A DNA stretch of 64,000 bases from Actinocorallia sp039871655 (GCF_039871655.1 NZ_JBDPLZ010000010.1:168809-232808), one strand, 5' to 3'. Counted from the stretch's first letter, positions 30,201-39,133 are shown. A program made the numbers and translations. Notes: generated from the sequence alone by a model not told the origin.

Positions 30201-30587
30201 GTGAAGAAATTCATCAAGACGGCCGTGGTGGGTATCGGTGTCGCGGCGGCGACTTTCGCCCTCGCTCAGCCGGCGTCGGCCAACTCGTTCGGACCGATCT
30301 CGGTCAGCGACGGCACCATCAGCTACAACGACGGGGGCGACTCGTTCTGCGCCCAGGCGTACAACACCGAGGGCGCCCGCTGGGTGCAGGTGACGCTGGT
30401 GGCGATCAGCAGGTCCGGCCCGGAGCCGTCCTGGAAGGACTACAACAACTACTACGGCGACTCGGGCAGCACTTGCCGGAGCCTGGCCACGGCTTACGAG
30501 GACACCTACTACCGCGCCGACATCAAGACCTACTGGGGCGAGAGGGGCACCGTGGTCACTCGCTCCTCCCAGTACTTCTACAGCTGA
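30201..30587 (+). CDS. Small secreted protein of unknown function
   Basis: 128 residues. The signal peptide is MKKFIKTAVVGIGVAAATFALAQPASA, with cleavage predicted after ASA. The mature ~100 residues are rich in Tyr, Ser and Asn, with two Cys (SFCAQAY and STCRSLA) that could form one disulfide. The GTG at 30201 follows GGGGGGA. A near-palindrome, CGAAGATTT/AAGTCTTCG, at 30077-30094 lies in its upstream region, and a terminator follows. I recognise no family. Confidence 0.7.
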   Translation: MKKFIKTAVVGIGVAAATFALAQPASANSFGPISVSDGTISYNDGGDSFCAQAYNTEGARWVQVTLVAISRSGPEPSWKDYNNYYGDSGSTCRSLATAYEDTYYRADIKTYWGERGTVVTRSSQYFYS

Positions 30588-30607
30588 TCGGTACCTTTCA
30601 TCGCATC

Positions 30608-30646
30608 GTGCTCCCCGCACACCGCCATTCGGTGCGCGGGGAGCAC
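30608..30646 (+). terminator. Terminator after the small secreted protein
   Basis: A 16-bp stem with one mismatch (GTGCTCCCCGCACACC / GGTGCGCGGGGAGCAC, 7-nt loop) ~20 nt after the stop. The rest of 30647-30890 shows no gene. Confidence 0.75.
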
Positions 30647-30890
30647 ATTGGTTTGGGTTCCAGGAACAGGCTCTGCCGGTGCCGGTTCAGCAGGAATTTC
30701 AAGGAAGACTCTCCGGGTTCCACCTTTTATGGATTTGTTTCCGGGTCGGCTTCAAAGCCGGATCGGAAGTCAATGTTGCACTGTTACCTGATTCACATCC
30801 TGCCGTGGTGCTCGTTGCATTCGCGATGTCTCATGGCGCCGAACACCGGTGCCCCCGCATGCCGACGGACGGCCGGAAAGGAGGGAGAGG

Positions 30891-30953
30891 ATGCAGACTG
30901 ACGCGTTGCCGGCCGAACACGGCGTGTCGTACTGCGAAAGAGGGTTTCGGTGA
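30891..30953 (+). CDS. 20-residue upstream ORF before the MFS fragment
   Basis: ATG at 30891 is preceded by AAAGGAGGGAGAGG, a very strong ribosome site. It encodes MQTDALPAEHGVSYCERGFR and its TGA overlaps the next GTG start (GTGA). This looks like a translational-coupling leader. The function of the peptide is unknown. Confidence 0.4.
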   Translation: MQTDALPAEHGVSYCERGFR

Positions 30954-31230
30954 AGAGTCCGAGTCGGGGGACGGAGGCCGCGGGCAGGCGGAGAGCCATG
31001 ATCGCGCTGGCCTGTGCGGGGGCCTTCGTCGCCTACCTGCCGGTGGTCACCGTCGTGGTGAGCCTGCCCGCGATCCAGCGGGCGCTGGGCGCGTCCACCG
31101 CGCAGCTGGCGTGGGTCTCGGACGCCTTCGTCCTGCCGGTGGCGGCGCTGATCCTCACCGCGGGCGTGTTCGGCGACGTCCACGGCTGCAAGAAGGTCTA
31201 CCAGGTGGGCCTGGCCCTCACTACGAACAC
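30950..31230 (+). pseudogene. Truncated MFS transporter (first ~90 residues)
   Basis: The frame starts at GTG 30950 and encodes RRAMIALACAGAFVAYLPVVTVVVSLPAIQRALGAS, LAWVSDAFVLPVAALILTAGVFGD and KKVYQVGLAL, the first two and a half helices of a DHA2-type MFS exporter with the loop 2-3 signature. After ~93 codons the sequence becomes unrelated, non-hydrophobic coding. A working transporter needs 12-14 helices, so this is a broken gene. Confidence 0.75.
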
Positions 31231-31345
31231 CGCTGACCTGGACGGGTCCTGTGTTCGGCGGGCCGCTTCGGTGGCCGGGTTCGGTCCCGGCCCGTCCCCG
31301 CTCCCTATCGTGGGCATTTCTCACCAGGATCGAAGGAGCATCGAA

Positions 31346-31417
31346 ATGCCTGTGCAGCAGACGGATGCGCTGCGCCTCCGCACCCGGATCAAGACCTTTG
31401 TGATCAGCCATGGTTGA
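31346..31417 (+). CDS. 23-residue ORF overlapping lhgO
   Basis: ATG at 31346 has AAGGAG 8 nt upstream and encodes MPVQQTDALRLRTRIKTFVISHG. Its stop lies inside the first codons of lhgO (8-nt overlap), so it could be a coupling leader for lhgO. It shares the stretch QTDAL with the 30891 ORF. Confidence 0.4.
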   Translation: MPVQQTDALRLRTRIKTFVISHG

Positions 31418-32615
31418 GCGGACGGTCGGCATCGTCGGCGCCGGGATCATCGGGCTCGCCATCGGCAGGGAGATCACCCTGCGGCGGCCCGGCACCCGCG
31501 TCGTCGTCTTCGAGAAGGAGAACCGGGTCGCGGTCCACCAGACCGGCCACAACTCCGGAGTCGTCCACGCGGGCATCTACTACACGCCCGGCAGCCTCAA
31601 GGCGCGGCTGTGCACGCGGGGCGCGGCGATGATCCGCGAGTACTGCCAGGAGAAGGAGCTGCCGTACGACGAGTGCGGCAAGCTCGTCGTGGCGGTCACC
31701 CCGCAGGACGTCGCCCGGATGGACGCCCTGGCCTCCCGGGCAGGGGAGAACTACGTCCCCGGTCTGCGGCGCGTCGGCCCCGAGGAGATCCGCGAGATCG
31801 AGCCGCACTGCACCGGCCTCGCGGCCCTGCACTCGCCGCACACCGCGATCACCGACTACGTCGGGATCACCGAGTCGTTCGCCGACGACATCGTCGGGGC
31901 GGGCGGCGAGATCAGGCTGTCGTTCCCGGTCACCCGGATCACCGAGACGGCGGGCGGAATCGAGGTGGCCTCCGGCCACGACGCGGTCGAGGTCGACGAG
32001 CTGATCATCTGCGCGGGCATCCAGGCGGACCTCGTCGCCGGCCTGGCGGGCGACGACCCGGGCCCCCGGATCATGCCGTTCCGGGGTGAGTACATGCTCA
32101 TCCGCCCGGAGAAGGCCGAGATGATCCGCGGCCTCATCTACCCGGTCCCCGACCCCCGCTACCCGTTTCTCGGTGTGCACTTCACCCGCCGGGTGAACGG
32201 CACCGTCGACGTGGGCCCCAACGCGGTGCTCGCCTTCGCCCGCGAGGGCTACCGGTTCTCCGACGTCTCCGTGCGCGACCTGATCGGCATGGCGCGCTGG
32301 GCCGGCTCTTGGAAGATGGCGGCCCGGCATTGGCGCACCGGTATCAAGGAAATGCGCGGCTCGATCTCCAAGAAGGCCTTCATGGAGGCCGCGCGCCATT
32401 ATGTTCCGGAGATCGGCCCCGCGGACGTCCACCCGGGAGGCTCGGGCGTCCGCGCCCAGGCCCTCGACCGCGACGGCACCCTCGTCGAGGACTTCCGCAT
32501 CCACCGGCTCGGCCGGATCACGGCCGTGCGCAACGCACCCTCACCTGCGGCGACGTCCTCGATGGCGATCGCCGAGTACGTCATGGACGTCATCGAGGGC
32601 AAGCGGAGCGGCTGA
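31410..32615 (+). CDS. lhgO: L-2-hydroxyglutarate oxidase
   Basis: 401 residues of the DAO flavoprotein family. FAD binding is by VGIVGAGIIGLAIGREI. The substrate-site His segment is VHQTGHNSGVVHAGIYYTPGSLKARLC, typical of LhgO. The C-terminal part has FRGEYMLI and YPVPDPRYPFLGVHFT. The enzyme oxidises L-2-hydroxyglutarate to 2-oxoglutarate at the membrane. Length is normal. It is preceded by a small overlapping ORF and followed by an IS5-like inverted repeat. Confidence 0.92.
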   Translation: MVERTVGIVGAGIIGLAIGREITLRRPGTRVVVFEKENRVAVHQTGHNSGVVHAGIYYTPGSLKARLCTRGAAMIREYCQEKELPYDECGKLVVAVTPQDVARMDALASRAGENYVPGLRRVGPEEIREIEPHCTGLAALHSPHTAITDYVGITESFADDIVGAGGEIRLSFPVTRITETAGGIEVASGHDAVEVDELIICAGIQADLVAGLAGDDPGPRIMPFRGEYMLIRPEKAEMIRGLIYPVPDPRYPFLGVHFTRRVNGTVDVGPNAVLAFAREGYRFSDVSVRDLIGMARWAGSWKMAARHWRTGIKEMRGSISKKAFMEAARHYVPEIGPADVHPGGSGVRAQALDRDGTLVEDFRIHRLGRITAVRNAPSPAATSSMAIAEYVMDVIEGKRSG

Positions 32616-32679
32616 CGCGAAGTGCCGCCGCGTCCTGGTCGGGGCGCCGATCTTCTCCTCGTTCCACGGTGGGGCCTAA

Positions 32680-32773
32680 GGCCGTGTCCTACGTGGATTT
32701 TCGGACGGAATGCGGCGACGATCCTGGATCGTGTTGATGTCGAGTCCGGGTCTGCGGTTGGTGCCCGATGAGC
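32680..32773 (+). repeat. Left inverted repeat
   Basis: About 94 bp, starting GGCCGTGTCCTACGTGGATT. It is near-identical, in inverted orientation, to 33962-34055. The innermost ~45 bp (GTGTTGATGTCGAGTCCGGG...) are identical. Confidence 0.8.
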
Positions 32774-32798
32774 CCGGGCCGACTGGCTGCCAACGGCG

Positions 32799-32829
32799 GG
32801 CGGCGCCCACCGCAGGGGTGGGCGCCGCC
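32799..32829 (-). terminator. Terminator of the protease gene
   Basis: Perfect 13-bp inverted repeat (GGCGGCGCCCACC / GGTGGGCGCCGCC, loop GCAGG) ending 18 nt downstream of the protease stop. Confidence 0.8.
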
Positions 32830-32846
32830 GGGCCGAGGGCAGGAGG

Positions 32847-33626
32847 TCAGGCGAGGTGGAAGCCTGCGCCCACACCGCCTCGGGCGTTCATGTCGCTGAT
32901 GATGAACTCGATCGAGGTGTGGCCGGGGAAGCCCCAGAGGTTGCCGACGAGGGTGGTTCCGTCGACGACGGGGCCGCCGGAGTCGCCGCCGTTGGTGGCG
33001 ATGAGGCTGATGAAGCGGCCGATGCTCGCCGGGCCGTGGGCGGTGACGATGCCACAGGTCTTTCCGGTCCGGTGGCCCATCTTGCATAGGCGGGTGCCGA
33101 CAGCGGGGCGGGCGCCGAGTGAGGTGATGGTCACCGAGCCCGACGGGCTGTTGACAGTGTTCGTCGGGGTCACCTTGGCCGGGTCGAACTTGATCACGGC
33201 GTAGTCGGGGCCTGCCACGCCGCCGGTGTAGTAACCGTTGCCCTCGCTGATGTAGGTCACCTCGCCGATCACGCCGACCTCGAGGAACTCAAGGCTGCTG
33301 GGCAACGGGGCGGGGGCGGAGAAGGTGCCGTGCGGAGACCTGTCGAGGTAGACCTTGTCGCCGTGCACCTTGTTGCCCGCGTCGTCGACGAAGCAGTGCG
33401 CGTTGGTCAGGCCCACGAGGTTGTCGGCGCTGTCATAGCCGACCGCCGTCAACGTACAGTTCTTGATCGTCGCTTTCGTCGGCGTCTGCACGAACTGCTG
33501 GAAGATCCCGGTGCCGCCGCCGATCGGGTAGAGGGTGTCGGCCTGGGCCGCGGGGGCCACGGGGGCGAGCAGCGCGGCCGCCATCGCAGCGATCAGGACA
33601 CCGGCCTTGCGCGTGAATCTGGGCAT
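32847..33626 (-). CDS. Secreted trypsin-like serine protease (S1 family)
   Basis: 259 residues with a signal peptide (ends AAQAD). The catalytic triad is visible: His77 in LTNAHCF, Asp141 in PDYAVIKF, and Ser216 in NGGDSGGPV. Two Cys pairs are possible (C57, C78, C181, C191). The ATG at 33626 was chosen for spacing to GAGGAG; a GTG two codons upstream is possible. It lies inside an inverted-repeat element of IS5 type, which suggests it was carried there as a passenger. Confidence 0.88.
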   Translation of the reverse strand: MPRFTRKAGVLIAAMAAALLAPVAPAAQADTLYPIGGGTGIFQQFVQTPTKATIKNCTLTAVGYDSADNLVGLTNAHCFVDDAGNKVHGDKVYLDRSPHGTFSAPAPLPSSLEFLEVGVIGEVTYISEGNGYYTGGVAGPDYAVIKFDPAKVTPTNTVNSPSGSVTITSLGARPAVGTRLCKMGHRTGKTCGIVTAHGPASIGRFISLIATNGGDSGGPVVDGTTLVGNLWGFPGHTSIEFIISDMNARGGVGAGFHLA

Positions 33627-33719
33627 GTTCACTCACTCCTCGGGAGGGGTCAAGACGCCGCTCATTCAAGCAGACGATGATGTCTTTTAAGAAAGTGGGG
33701 GGTTCCTTGAGACCATCTC

Positions 33720-33840
33720 CTATGCGGTGATTTTGGCGAGCTTCTTGTAGCGGGTCAGGGCGGCCGCAAGGGTGAGGAAGGCGGTGAACAAGTGGCCGTG
33801 GTGCTCGTGGCGGACGGTCGGGCGACGGTAGCCCAGCAGC
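33720..33840 (-). pseudogene. C-terminal remnant of an IS5-family transposase
   Basis: Minus-strand codons read YRRPTVRHEHHGHLFTAFL and LTRYKKLAKITA before the TAG at 33720, the characteristic tail of IS5-type DDE transposases. GAGACCATCTCCTA immediately outside resembles an IS5 end. The rest of the transposase is missing. Confidence 0.75.
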
Positions 33841-33961
33841 CAGGACGGCGTCCGAGACCACGTGGAGATCGCCGCCCTTCTCTGCCCGATCGGCCGGATT
33901 CGGCCCGGTCAGCGAGCCACCCCTTTTCGCCCGCACCGAGGCGGCCCCCACAACTCCCACA

Positions 33962-34055
33962 GCTCATCGGGCACCAACCGCAGACCCGGACTCGACATCA
34001 ACACGATTCAGGACCATCGCCGCAAATCATTCGAAAATCCACGTAGGGCACGGTC
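33962..34055 (-). repeat. Right inverted repeat
   Basis: Inverted copy of 32680-32773, with ~12-15 differences clustered near the outer third. Confidence 0.8.
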
Positions 34056-34155
34056 TAAGGTCTGGAAGGGCCTGGTCGACGCCGCGGAGAAGCCGGGTGT
34101 GAAGGTTCCTGGCGAAGCCTGATCCGGAGTCGTTCATGCCCAGGAGGGAATCCAC

Positions 34156-35052
34156 ATGACAGAAGTTCCAGACAGTCCAGGGCGGCAGGGGCGTCCCGGG
34201 GGACGTCCGGGCGGCGGTGGGCCGGAGGGCCGTAGGAACCCCAGGGCCACCCGGGCACAGGTCCAGCGGGTCGAAAGGCTCACCCCGCACCTGCTCCGCA
34301 TCGTGCTGGGCGGCCCGGGGCTGGAGGGGTTCAGCGCCGGGCAGTACACCGACCACTACATCAAGCTGCTGTTCCCCGTCCCGGGCGTGACGTACCCGGA
34401 GCCCTTCGACCTGCAGCAGATCCGGGCGGACTTCCCCCGGGAGCAATGGCCCGCCATGCGCACCTACACCGTGCGCCGCTGGGACGCGGGGAAACGCGAG
34501 CTGACCGTCGACCTCGTCTACCACGGTGACGAGGGTCTGGCCGGTCCCTGGGCCGCCAAGGTGCAGCCGGGCGACGAGGTCCGCTTCTCGGGCCCCGGGG
34601 GCGGCTACGTCCCCGGCCCGGACGCCGACTGGCACCTGTTCGCGGGCGACGAGAGCGCCCTTCCCGCCATCGCGGCCTCGCTGGAGAGGGTGCCAGAAGG
34701 CAAGCGGGCACTGGCCTTCATCGAGGTCGCCGGCCCGGAGGAGGAGCTGGAGCTCGAGTCCTCCGGCGACGCGGAGATCACCTGGGTGCACCGGGGCGAC
34801 GCACCCGTCGGCGACGCCCTGGTCAGGGCGGTCAGTGAGCTGGACTTCCCCGAAGGCGCCGTCCAGGCGTTCGTGCACGGGGAGGCCGGCTTCGTCAAGG
34901 AGCTGCGGCGGCTGCTGCTCGTCGAGCGCGGTGTCCCGCGGGAGCAGGTCTCCATTTCCGGCTACTGGCGGCTCGGCCAGAACGAGGACGGCTGGCAGGC
35001 CGCCAAACGGGAATGGAATCGTCAGGTCGAGAAGGAACAAGGCGTGGCCTGA
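34156..35052 (+). CDS. Siderophore-interacting protein (FAD-linked ferric reductase)
   Basis: 298 residues of the SIP/ViuB family. The FAD-binding domain has MRTYTVRRWD (the RxYT motif), GPWAAKVQPGDEVRFSGPGGGY, and FAGDESALPAIAASLE for NAD(P)H. The C-terminal block is GYWRLGQNEDGWQAAKREW. It reduces ferric siderophores in the cytoplasm to release iron. The N-terminal ~25 residues are Gly/Arg-rich and not part of the fold. The ATG at 34156 follows AGGAGGGA. It is monocistronic, with a strong terminator. Confidence 0.9.
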   Translation: MTEVPDSPGRQGRPGGRPGGGGPEGRRNPRATRAQVQRVERLTPHLLRIVLGGPGLEGFSAGQYTDHYIKLLFPVPGVTYPEPFDLQQIRADFPREQWPAMRTYTVRRWDAGKRELTVDLVYHGDEGLAGPWAAKVQPGDEVRFSGPGGGYVPGPDADWHLFAGDESALPAIAASLERVPEGKRALAFIEVAGPEEELELESSGDAEITWVHRGDAPVGDALVRAVSELDFPEGAVQAFVHGEAGFVKELRRLLLVERGVPREQVSISGYWRLGQNEDGWQAAKREWNRQVEKEQGVA

Positions 35053-35092
35053 ATCGACCTGGCTTCGGCGGGGTGCGGCCCCGCCGGAAAGG

Positions 35093-35126
35093 ACGGATCT
35101 GGCCGCGGGCGAGCGGCCAGATCCGT
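35093..35126 (+). terminator. Terminator of the siderophore-interacting protein gene
   Basis: Perfect 14-bp inverted repeat (ACGGATCTGGCCGC / GCGGCCAGATCCGT, 6-nt loop). It covers a potential GTG start of the next gene, favouring the GTG at 35149. Confidence 0.8.
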
Positions 35127-35148
35127 GACCGAAGGGACGGGAGAACCG

Positions 35149-37446
35149 GTGAGCACGATCGAAGGTCAGGACGGGGAACGTCTTCGCGTGACCGGGCCCA
35201 AGGCCTGGGCCGCGGGGCTTCCCGGGGTCTTCCACGCCCTGGAGTACTCCCTGGGGCAGACGTCGGTGCGGCGCACTGCCCTGACACTGCTGAACGTCAA
35301 CCAGGCCGGGGGCCTGGACTGCCCGGGATGCGCCTGGCCCGAGCCCGCGCCGGGCCGGCGCCACATGAACGAGTACTGCGAGAACGGCGCCAAGCACGTC
35401 AACGACGAGGCGACCTCGCGCAGGGTGACACCGGAGTTCTTCCGGAGGCACGCGATCTCAGAGTTGGCCGCCGCCTCCGACGAGTGGCTGAACCAGCAGG
35501 GGCGGCTGACCGAGCCGATGGTCAAGCGGCCAGGCTCGGACCACTACGAGCCGATCGGGTGGGACGAGGCGCTCGGCCTGATCGCCGCGGAGCTGCGCGC
35601 CCTGGAGAGCCCGGATGAGGCGCTGTTCTACACCTCGGGTCGGCTGGGCAACGAGGGCGCCTTCCTGCTGCAGCTGTTCGCGCGGGCTTTCGGGACGAAC
35701 AACCTGCCGGACTGCTCGAACATGTGCCACGAGTCCAGCGGCTCGGCACTGATCCAGACGCTGGGCATCGGCAAGGGAAGCGTGAGCCTGGACGACCTGT
35801 ACGAGGCCGACCTGGTCTTCGTGGTCGGGCAGAACCCGGGCACGAACCACCCGCGCATGCTCTCGGCGCTGGAGGAGACCAAGCGCAGGGGCGGCCAGGT
35901 GATCGCGGTGAACCCGCTGCCCGAGGCGGGCCTGATGCGTTTCAAGCATCCGCAGAAGGCGCGCGGGATCGTGGGGCGCGGTACGCTGATCGCCGACGTG
36001 TTCCTGCAGATCAGGCTCGGCGGCGACCTCGCGCTCTTCCAGGCTCTCAACCTGCTGCTGCTCCAGGCGGAGGAGGAGAACCCCGGCACCGTGCTGGACC
36101 GGGAGTTCATCCGGGACCACACCACCGGGTTCGAGGAGTTCGCCGAGAACGCCCGCGGCGTCTCGTGGCCGGAGGTGCTGGAGGCCACCGGGCTGAGCCG
36201 CGAGCAGATCGAGGACGTGCACGAACGCGTCCTGAGGAGCGAGAAGGTCATCGTGTGCTGGGCGATGGGGTTGACCCAGCACAAGCACGGCGTCCCGACG
36301 ATCCGGGAGATCGTCAATTTCCTGCTGCTGCGCGGCAACCTCGGCCGCCCCGGCGCGGGGGTGTGCCCGGTGCGCGGCCACAGCAATGTGCAGGGCGACC
36401 GCACGATGGGCATCTGGGAGAGGCCGCCCGCGCGGTTCCTGGACGCTCTGGAGAAGGAGTTCGGTTTCACCCCGCCCGCGGCGCACGGCATGGACACCGT
36501 GGAGGCGATCCGGGCGATGCGCGACGGGAAGGCGAAGGTCTTCCTGGGCGTGGGCGGCAACTTCGTGCGGGCCACCCCAGACAGCGAGGTCACCGAGGCG
36601 GCGCTGCGCTCGTGCCGCCTGACCGCGCACATCTCGACCAAGCCGAACCGCTCCCACACCGTGTGCGGCGAGACCGCGCTGATCCTGCCCACGCTGGGCC
36701 GCAGCGACCGGGACGTCCAGGCGGGCGGCGAGCAGTTCGTGACGGTCGAGGACTCCATGAGCCAGGTCCACGCCTCACGGGGCAAACTGCCGCCCGCCTC
36801 GGAGCACCTGCTGAGCGAGGTGGCGATCATCAGCCGCCTGGCGCGGCTGACCCTGGGGGAGGAGCCCGCGCTGCCGTGGGAGGAGTTCGAGGCCGACTAC
36901 GACACCGTTCGCGACCGCATCTCCCGGGTCATCCCGGGGTTCGAGGACTTCAACGCCCGGGTGCGCGAACCGGGCGGCTTCCGGCTGCCGAACCCGGTCA
37001 ACAGCCGTGTCTTCAACACCCCGCAGGGCAAAGCCGTCTTCACCGGCAACGCCTTCGCCTCGCTGAAGGCGCCGCGGGGCCATCTGATCCTGCAGACCCT
37101 GCGCTCGCACGACCAGTGGAACACCGTCCCCTACACGTCCGATGACCGCTACCGGGGCATCAAGGGCTCGCGCCGCGTGGTCATGGTCAACCCCGACGAT
37201 CTGAGGGACCTCGGCATCGCCGACGGGGAAAAGGTCGATCTGGTGGGTGTCTGGGAGGACGGGCGGGAGCGCCGCGCCGAGGGCTTCACCGCGGTCTCCT
37301 ACCCGACGAAACAGGGTTCGGCCGCCGCCTACTACCCGGAGACCAACGTCCTGGTGCCCCTGGACAGCGTCGCCGACGTCAGCAACACCCCCACCTCCAA
37401 GGCGGTCGTGGTCCGCCTGGAGGCGGTGCGGGAAAGCTCCGCCTGA
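35149..37446 (+). CDS. FdhF/YdeP family molybdopterin oxidoreductase
   Basis: 765 residues. The N-terminus carries DCPGCAWPEP and NEYCENGAKHVNDEA, the Cys-bearing signature of the YdeP-type (formate-dehydrogenase-alpha-like) branch. The molybdopterin region has LFYTSGRLGNEGAFLLQLFARAFGTNNLPDCSNMCHESSG, MGLTQHKHGV and GVCPVRGHSNVQGDRTMG. The C-terminal molydopterin dinucleotide-binding domain ends in VSNTPTSKAVVV. The exact reaction of the family is unsettled; formate oxidation or acid-stress roles have been proposed. It overlaps fdhD by 1 nt (TGATG), so the two are coupled. The start at 35149 is preferred over the GTG at 35125, which is inside a terminator. Confidence 0.88.
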   Translation: MSTIEGQDGERLRVTGPKAWAAGLPGVFHALEYSLGQTSVRRTALTLLNVNQAGGLDCPGCAWPEPAPGRRHMNEYCENGAKHVNDEATSRRVTPEFFRRHAISELAAASDEWLNQQGRLTEPMVKRPGSDHYEPIGWDEALGLIAAELRALESPDEALFYTSGRLGNEGAFLLQLFARAFGTNNLPDCSNMCHESSGSALIQTLGIGKGSVSLDDLYEADLVFVVGQNPGTNHPRMLSALEETKRRGGQVIAVNPLPEAGLMRFKHPQKARGIVGRGTLIADVFLQIRLGGDLALFQALNLLLLQAEEENPGTVLDREFIRDHTTGFEEFAENARGVSWPEVLEATGLSREQIEDVHERVLRSEKVIVCWAMGLTQHKHGVPTIREIVNFLLLRGNLGRPGAGVCPVRGHSNVQGDRTMGIWERPPARFLDALEKEFGFTPPAAHGMDTVEAIRAMRDGKAKVFLGVGGNFVRATPDSEVTEAALRSCRLTAHISTKPNRSHTVCGETALILPTLGRSDRDVQAGGEQFVTVEDSMSQVHASRGKLPPASEHLLSEVAIISRLARLTLGEEPALPWEEFEADYDTVRDRISRVIPGFEDFNARVREPGGFRLPNPVNSRVFNTPQGKAVFTGNAFASLKAPRGHLILQTLRSHDQWNTVPYTSDDRYRGIKGSRRVVMVNPDDLRDLGIADGEKVDLVGVWEDGRERRAEGFTAVSYPTKQGSAAAYYPETNVLVPLDSVADVSNTPTSKAVVVRLEAVRESSA

Positions 37447-38285
37447 TGGGCCGCGTGACCGTTCGCCGGCCCGTTCTGCGCGTCCGCGACGGGAAGCCCT
37501 CCACCCGGCCCGACACCCTGGCGGTGGAGGAGCCGATGGAGCTTCGGGTCGGCGGGCGGGCGCTGACGGTGACCATGCGCACCCCCGGCGACGATTTCGA
37601 TCTCGCGGCAGGTTTCCTGGTGGGGGAGGGCGTCGTCCGGGAGGCGCAGGAGATCGCCGGCATCCGCTACTGCGCGGGCGCCACCGAGGACGGCTCCAAC
37701 ACTTACAACATCGTGGACGTGGTCCTGGCCGACGGCGTGCCGCTGCCCGACGCCTCGCTGGAGCGCAACTTCTACACGACGTCCTCGTGCGGGTTGTGCG
37801 GCAAGGCCAGCCTGGAGGCGATCGCCACCACCGCGCCCTGGAACATCGCCGAGGACCCGCTGCGCATCGCCCCCGAAGCCCTGGCCGTCCTCCCGGATCG
37901 GCTGCGCGAGGCACAACGCGTGTTCGACAAGACCGGCGGCCTGCACGCCGCCGGACTGTTCACACCCGACGGCGAACTGATCTGCCTGCGCGAAGACGTC
38001 GGACGCCACAACGCCGTCGACAAGGTCATCGGCCACGCCCTGCGCTCAGGTCTGCTGCCGCTGCGCGGGACGATCCTCATGGTCAGCGGCAGGGCCTCCT
38101 TCGAGCTGGTGCAGAAGGCGGTCATGGCGGGCATCCCGCTCCTCGCCGCCGTCTCCGCCCCCTCCTCCCTGGCCGTCGACCTGGCGGCCGAGAGCGGCCT
38201 GACCCTGATCGGCTTCCTGCGCGGCGCCTCGATGAACGTCTACACCGGGGAACACCGCCTGTTCGGCCCGCCTGAGCCGGGTTGA
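37446..38285 (+). CDS. fdhD: FdhD formate dehydrogenase sulfurtransferase
   Basis: 279 residues. The catalytic C-x-x-C motif is visible in TTSSCGLCGKAS, with the other family blocks TVTMRTPGDDFDLAAGFL, FDKTGGLHAAGLF, REDVGRHNAVDKVIG and LMVSGRASFELVQKA. FdhD passes sulfur to the molybdenum cofactor before its insertion into formate dehydrogenase-type enzymes. It is translationally coupled to the preceding FdhF-like gene, its presumed client. Confidence 0.94.
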   Translation: MGRVTVRRPVLRVRDGKPSTRPDTLAVEEPMELRVGGRALTVTMRTPGDDFDLAAGFLVGEGVVREAQEIAGIRYCAGATEDGSNTYNIVDVVLADGVPLPDASLERNFYTTSSCGLCGKASLEAIATTAPWNIAEDPLRIAPEALAVLPDRLREAQRVFDKTGGLHAAGLFTPDGELICLREDVGRHNAVDKVIGHALRSGLLPLRGTILMVSGRASFELVQKAVMAGIPLLAAVSAPSSLAVDLAAESGLTLIGFLRGASMNVYTGEHRLFGPPEPG

Positions 38286-38343
38286 ACGGGGAAGAGGGCA
38301 CGGACGGGAACCGACCGGTATCGACGTCGCCGAGGAGCCGGCG

Positions 38344-39045
38344 TCACTGCCGCAGGCGCTCCGGATCCATGTGCGGGAAGAAGCCCTTGATGGTGCCCTC
38401 GCTGAGCAGGGTCAGCGCGCGGCGGCGGTCGTATCCCTTGCCGTGGCGGCTCTCCAGAGCCATGATGAGCGCGGCGCCCATCACCGCGCGGGCCGAGATG
38501 TCCGAGGACTCGAACGGGTAGCCGTACCTGTCCTCGACCTCGCGCCACGCCTCGGCCAGGCGGTCCATGGCCACCATGAAGCTCTCCTGGTAGAACCGGC
38601 GGGCCACCTGCGGGTCGCCGAAGAGCACCAGGCCCAGCAGCGGGAGGATCTCCTCCAGCGTCGAGATGAGCTGCCGGTAGAGGACCGCGGTGGCCCGCAT
38701 CCGGCGCTCCGGAGTGAGCGGCTGGTCCAGGTCGACGGCCGAGGTGGCGGCGACGAGGTCGTCCACGGCCTGCTTGAGCGGTTCCACGACCGCCTCGAAG
38801 AACAGCTGGTCCTTGCTCTCGAAATGGCGGTAGATCACGCCCTCGCTGATGCCGCTGTGCTCGGCGATCACTTTGATCGTCGTGCCGTTCATGTCACCGG
38901 TCTCGGTGAAGGCGCGTCTGGCGGCGGCCAGGATGGAGCTCTTGCGCGCCTCGGCGGTGAGCCGCCTGCGGGGACGCGGCTTGTTCTCCGAGGGCCGCGG
39001 TTCGTCCTCGGGGGACCGCGTCGCGGAGGCGGTCTGCTCGGTCAT
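38344..39045 (-). CDS. TetR family regulator
   Basis: 233 residues. The HTH is in RKSSILAAARRAFTETGDMNGTTIKVIAEHSGISEGVIYRHFESKDQLFFEAV (residues ~34-85), preceded by a basic, proline-rich N-terminal tail. The upstream gap contains CTCTCAT (39094-39100), the same half-site found in the palindrome before the amidohydrolase operon, so it may control that degradation cluster. It is convergent with fdhD. Confidence 0.9.
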   Translation of the reverse strand: MTEQTASATRSPEDEPRPSENKPRPRRRLTAEARKSSILAAARRAFTETGDMNGTTIKVIAEHSGISEGVIYRHFESKDQLFFEAVVEPLKQAVDDLVAATSAVDLDQPLTPERRMRATAVLYRQLISTLEEILPLLGLVLFGDPQVARRFYQESFMVAMDRLAEAWREVEDRYGYPFESSDISARAVMGAALIMALESRHGKGYDRRRALTLLSEGTIKGFFPHMDPERLRQ

Positions 39046-39133
39046 GGGCGTCCCCAGACGACCGGGCTTCCGCAGGAGCTAAGTGAGCACACACTCTCAT
39101 ATTAGTCGGTACGGCCGATGCTCGGACACGACC

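Larger units (their letters stand above)
32680..34055. mobile_element. IS5-like inverted-repeat element carrying a protease gene
   Basis: Both ends carry ~94-bp inverted repeats (tips GGCCGTGTCC and GACCGTGCCC read inward) that agree at most positions. They are flanked on both sides by TAA (32677-32679 and 34056-34058), the short target duplication typical of IS5-family elements. Inside are a complete secreted serine protease and the last ~40 codons of an IS5-type transposase. Just beyond the right end, codons ...KVWKGLVDAAEKPGVKVPGEA and a stop at 34122 look like the tail of a gene disrupted by insertion. The element has no complete transposase and cannot move by itself. Confidence 0.7.
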
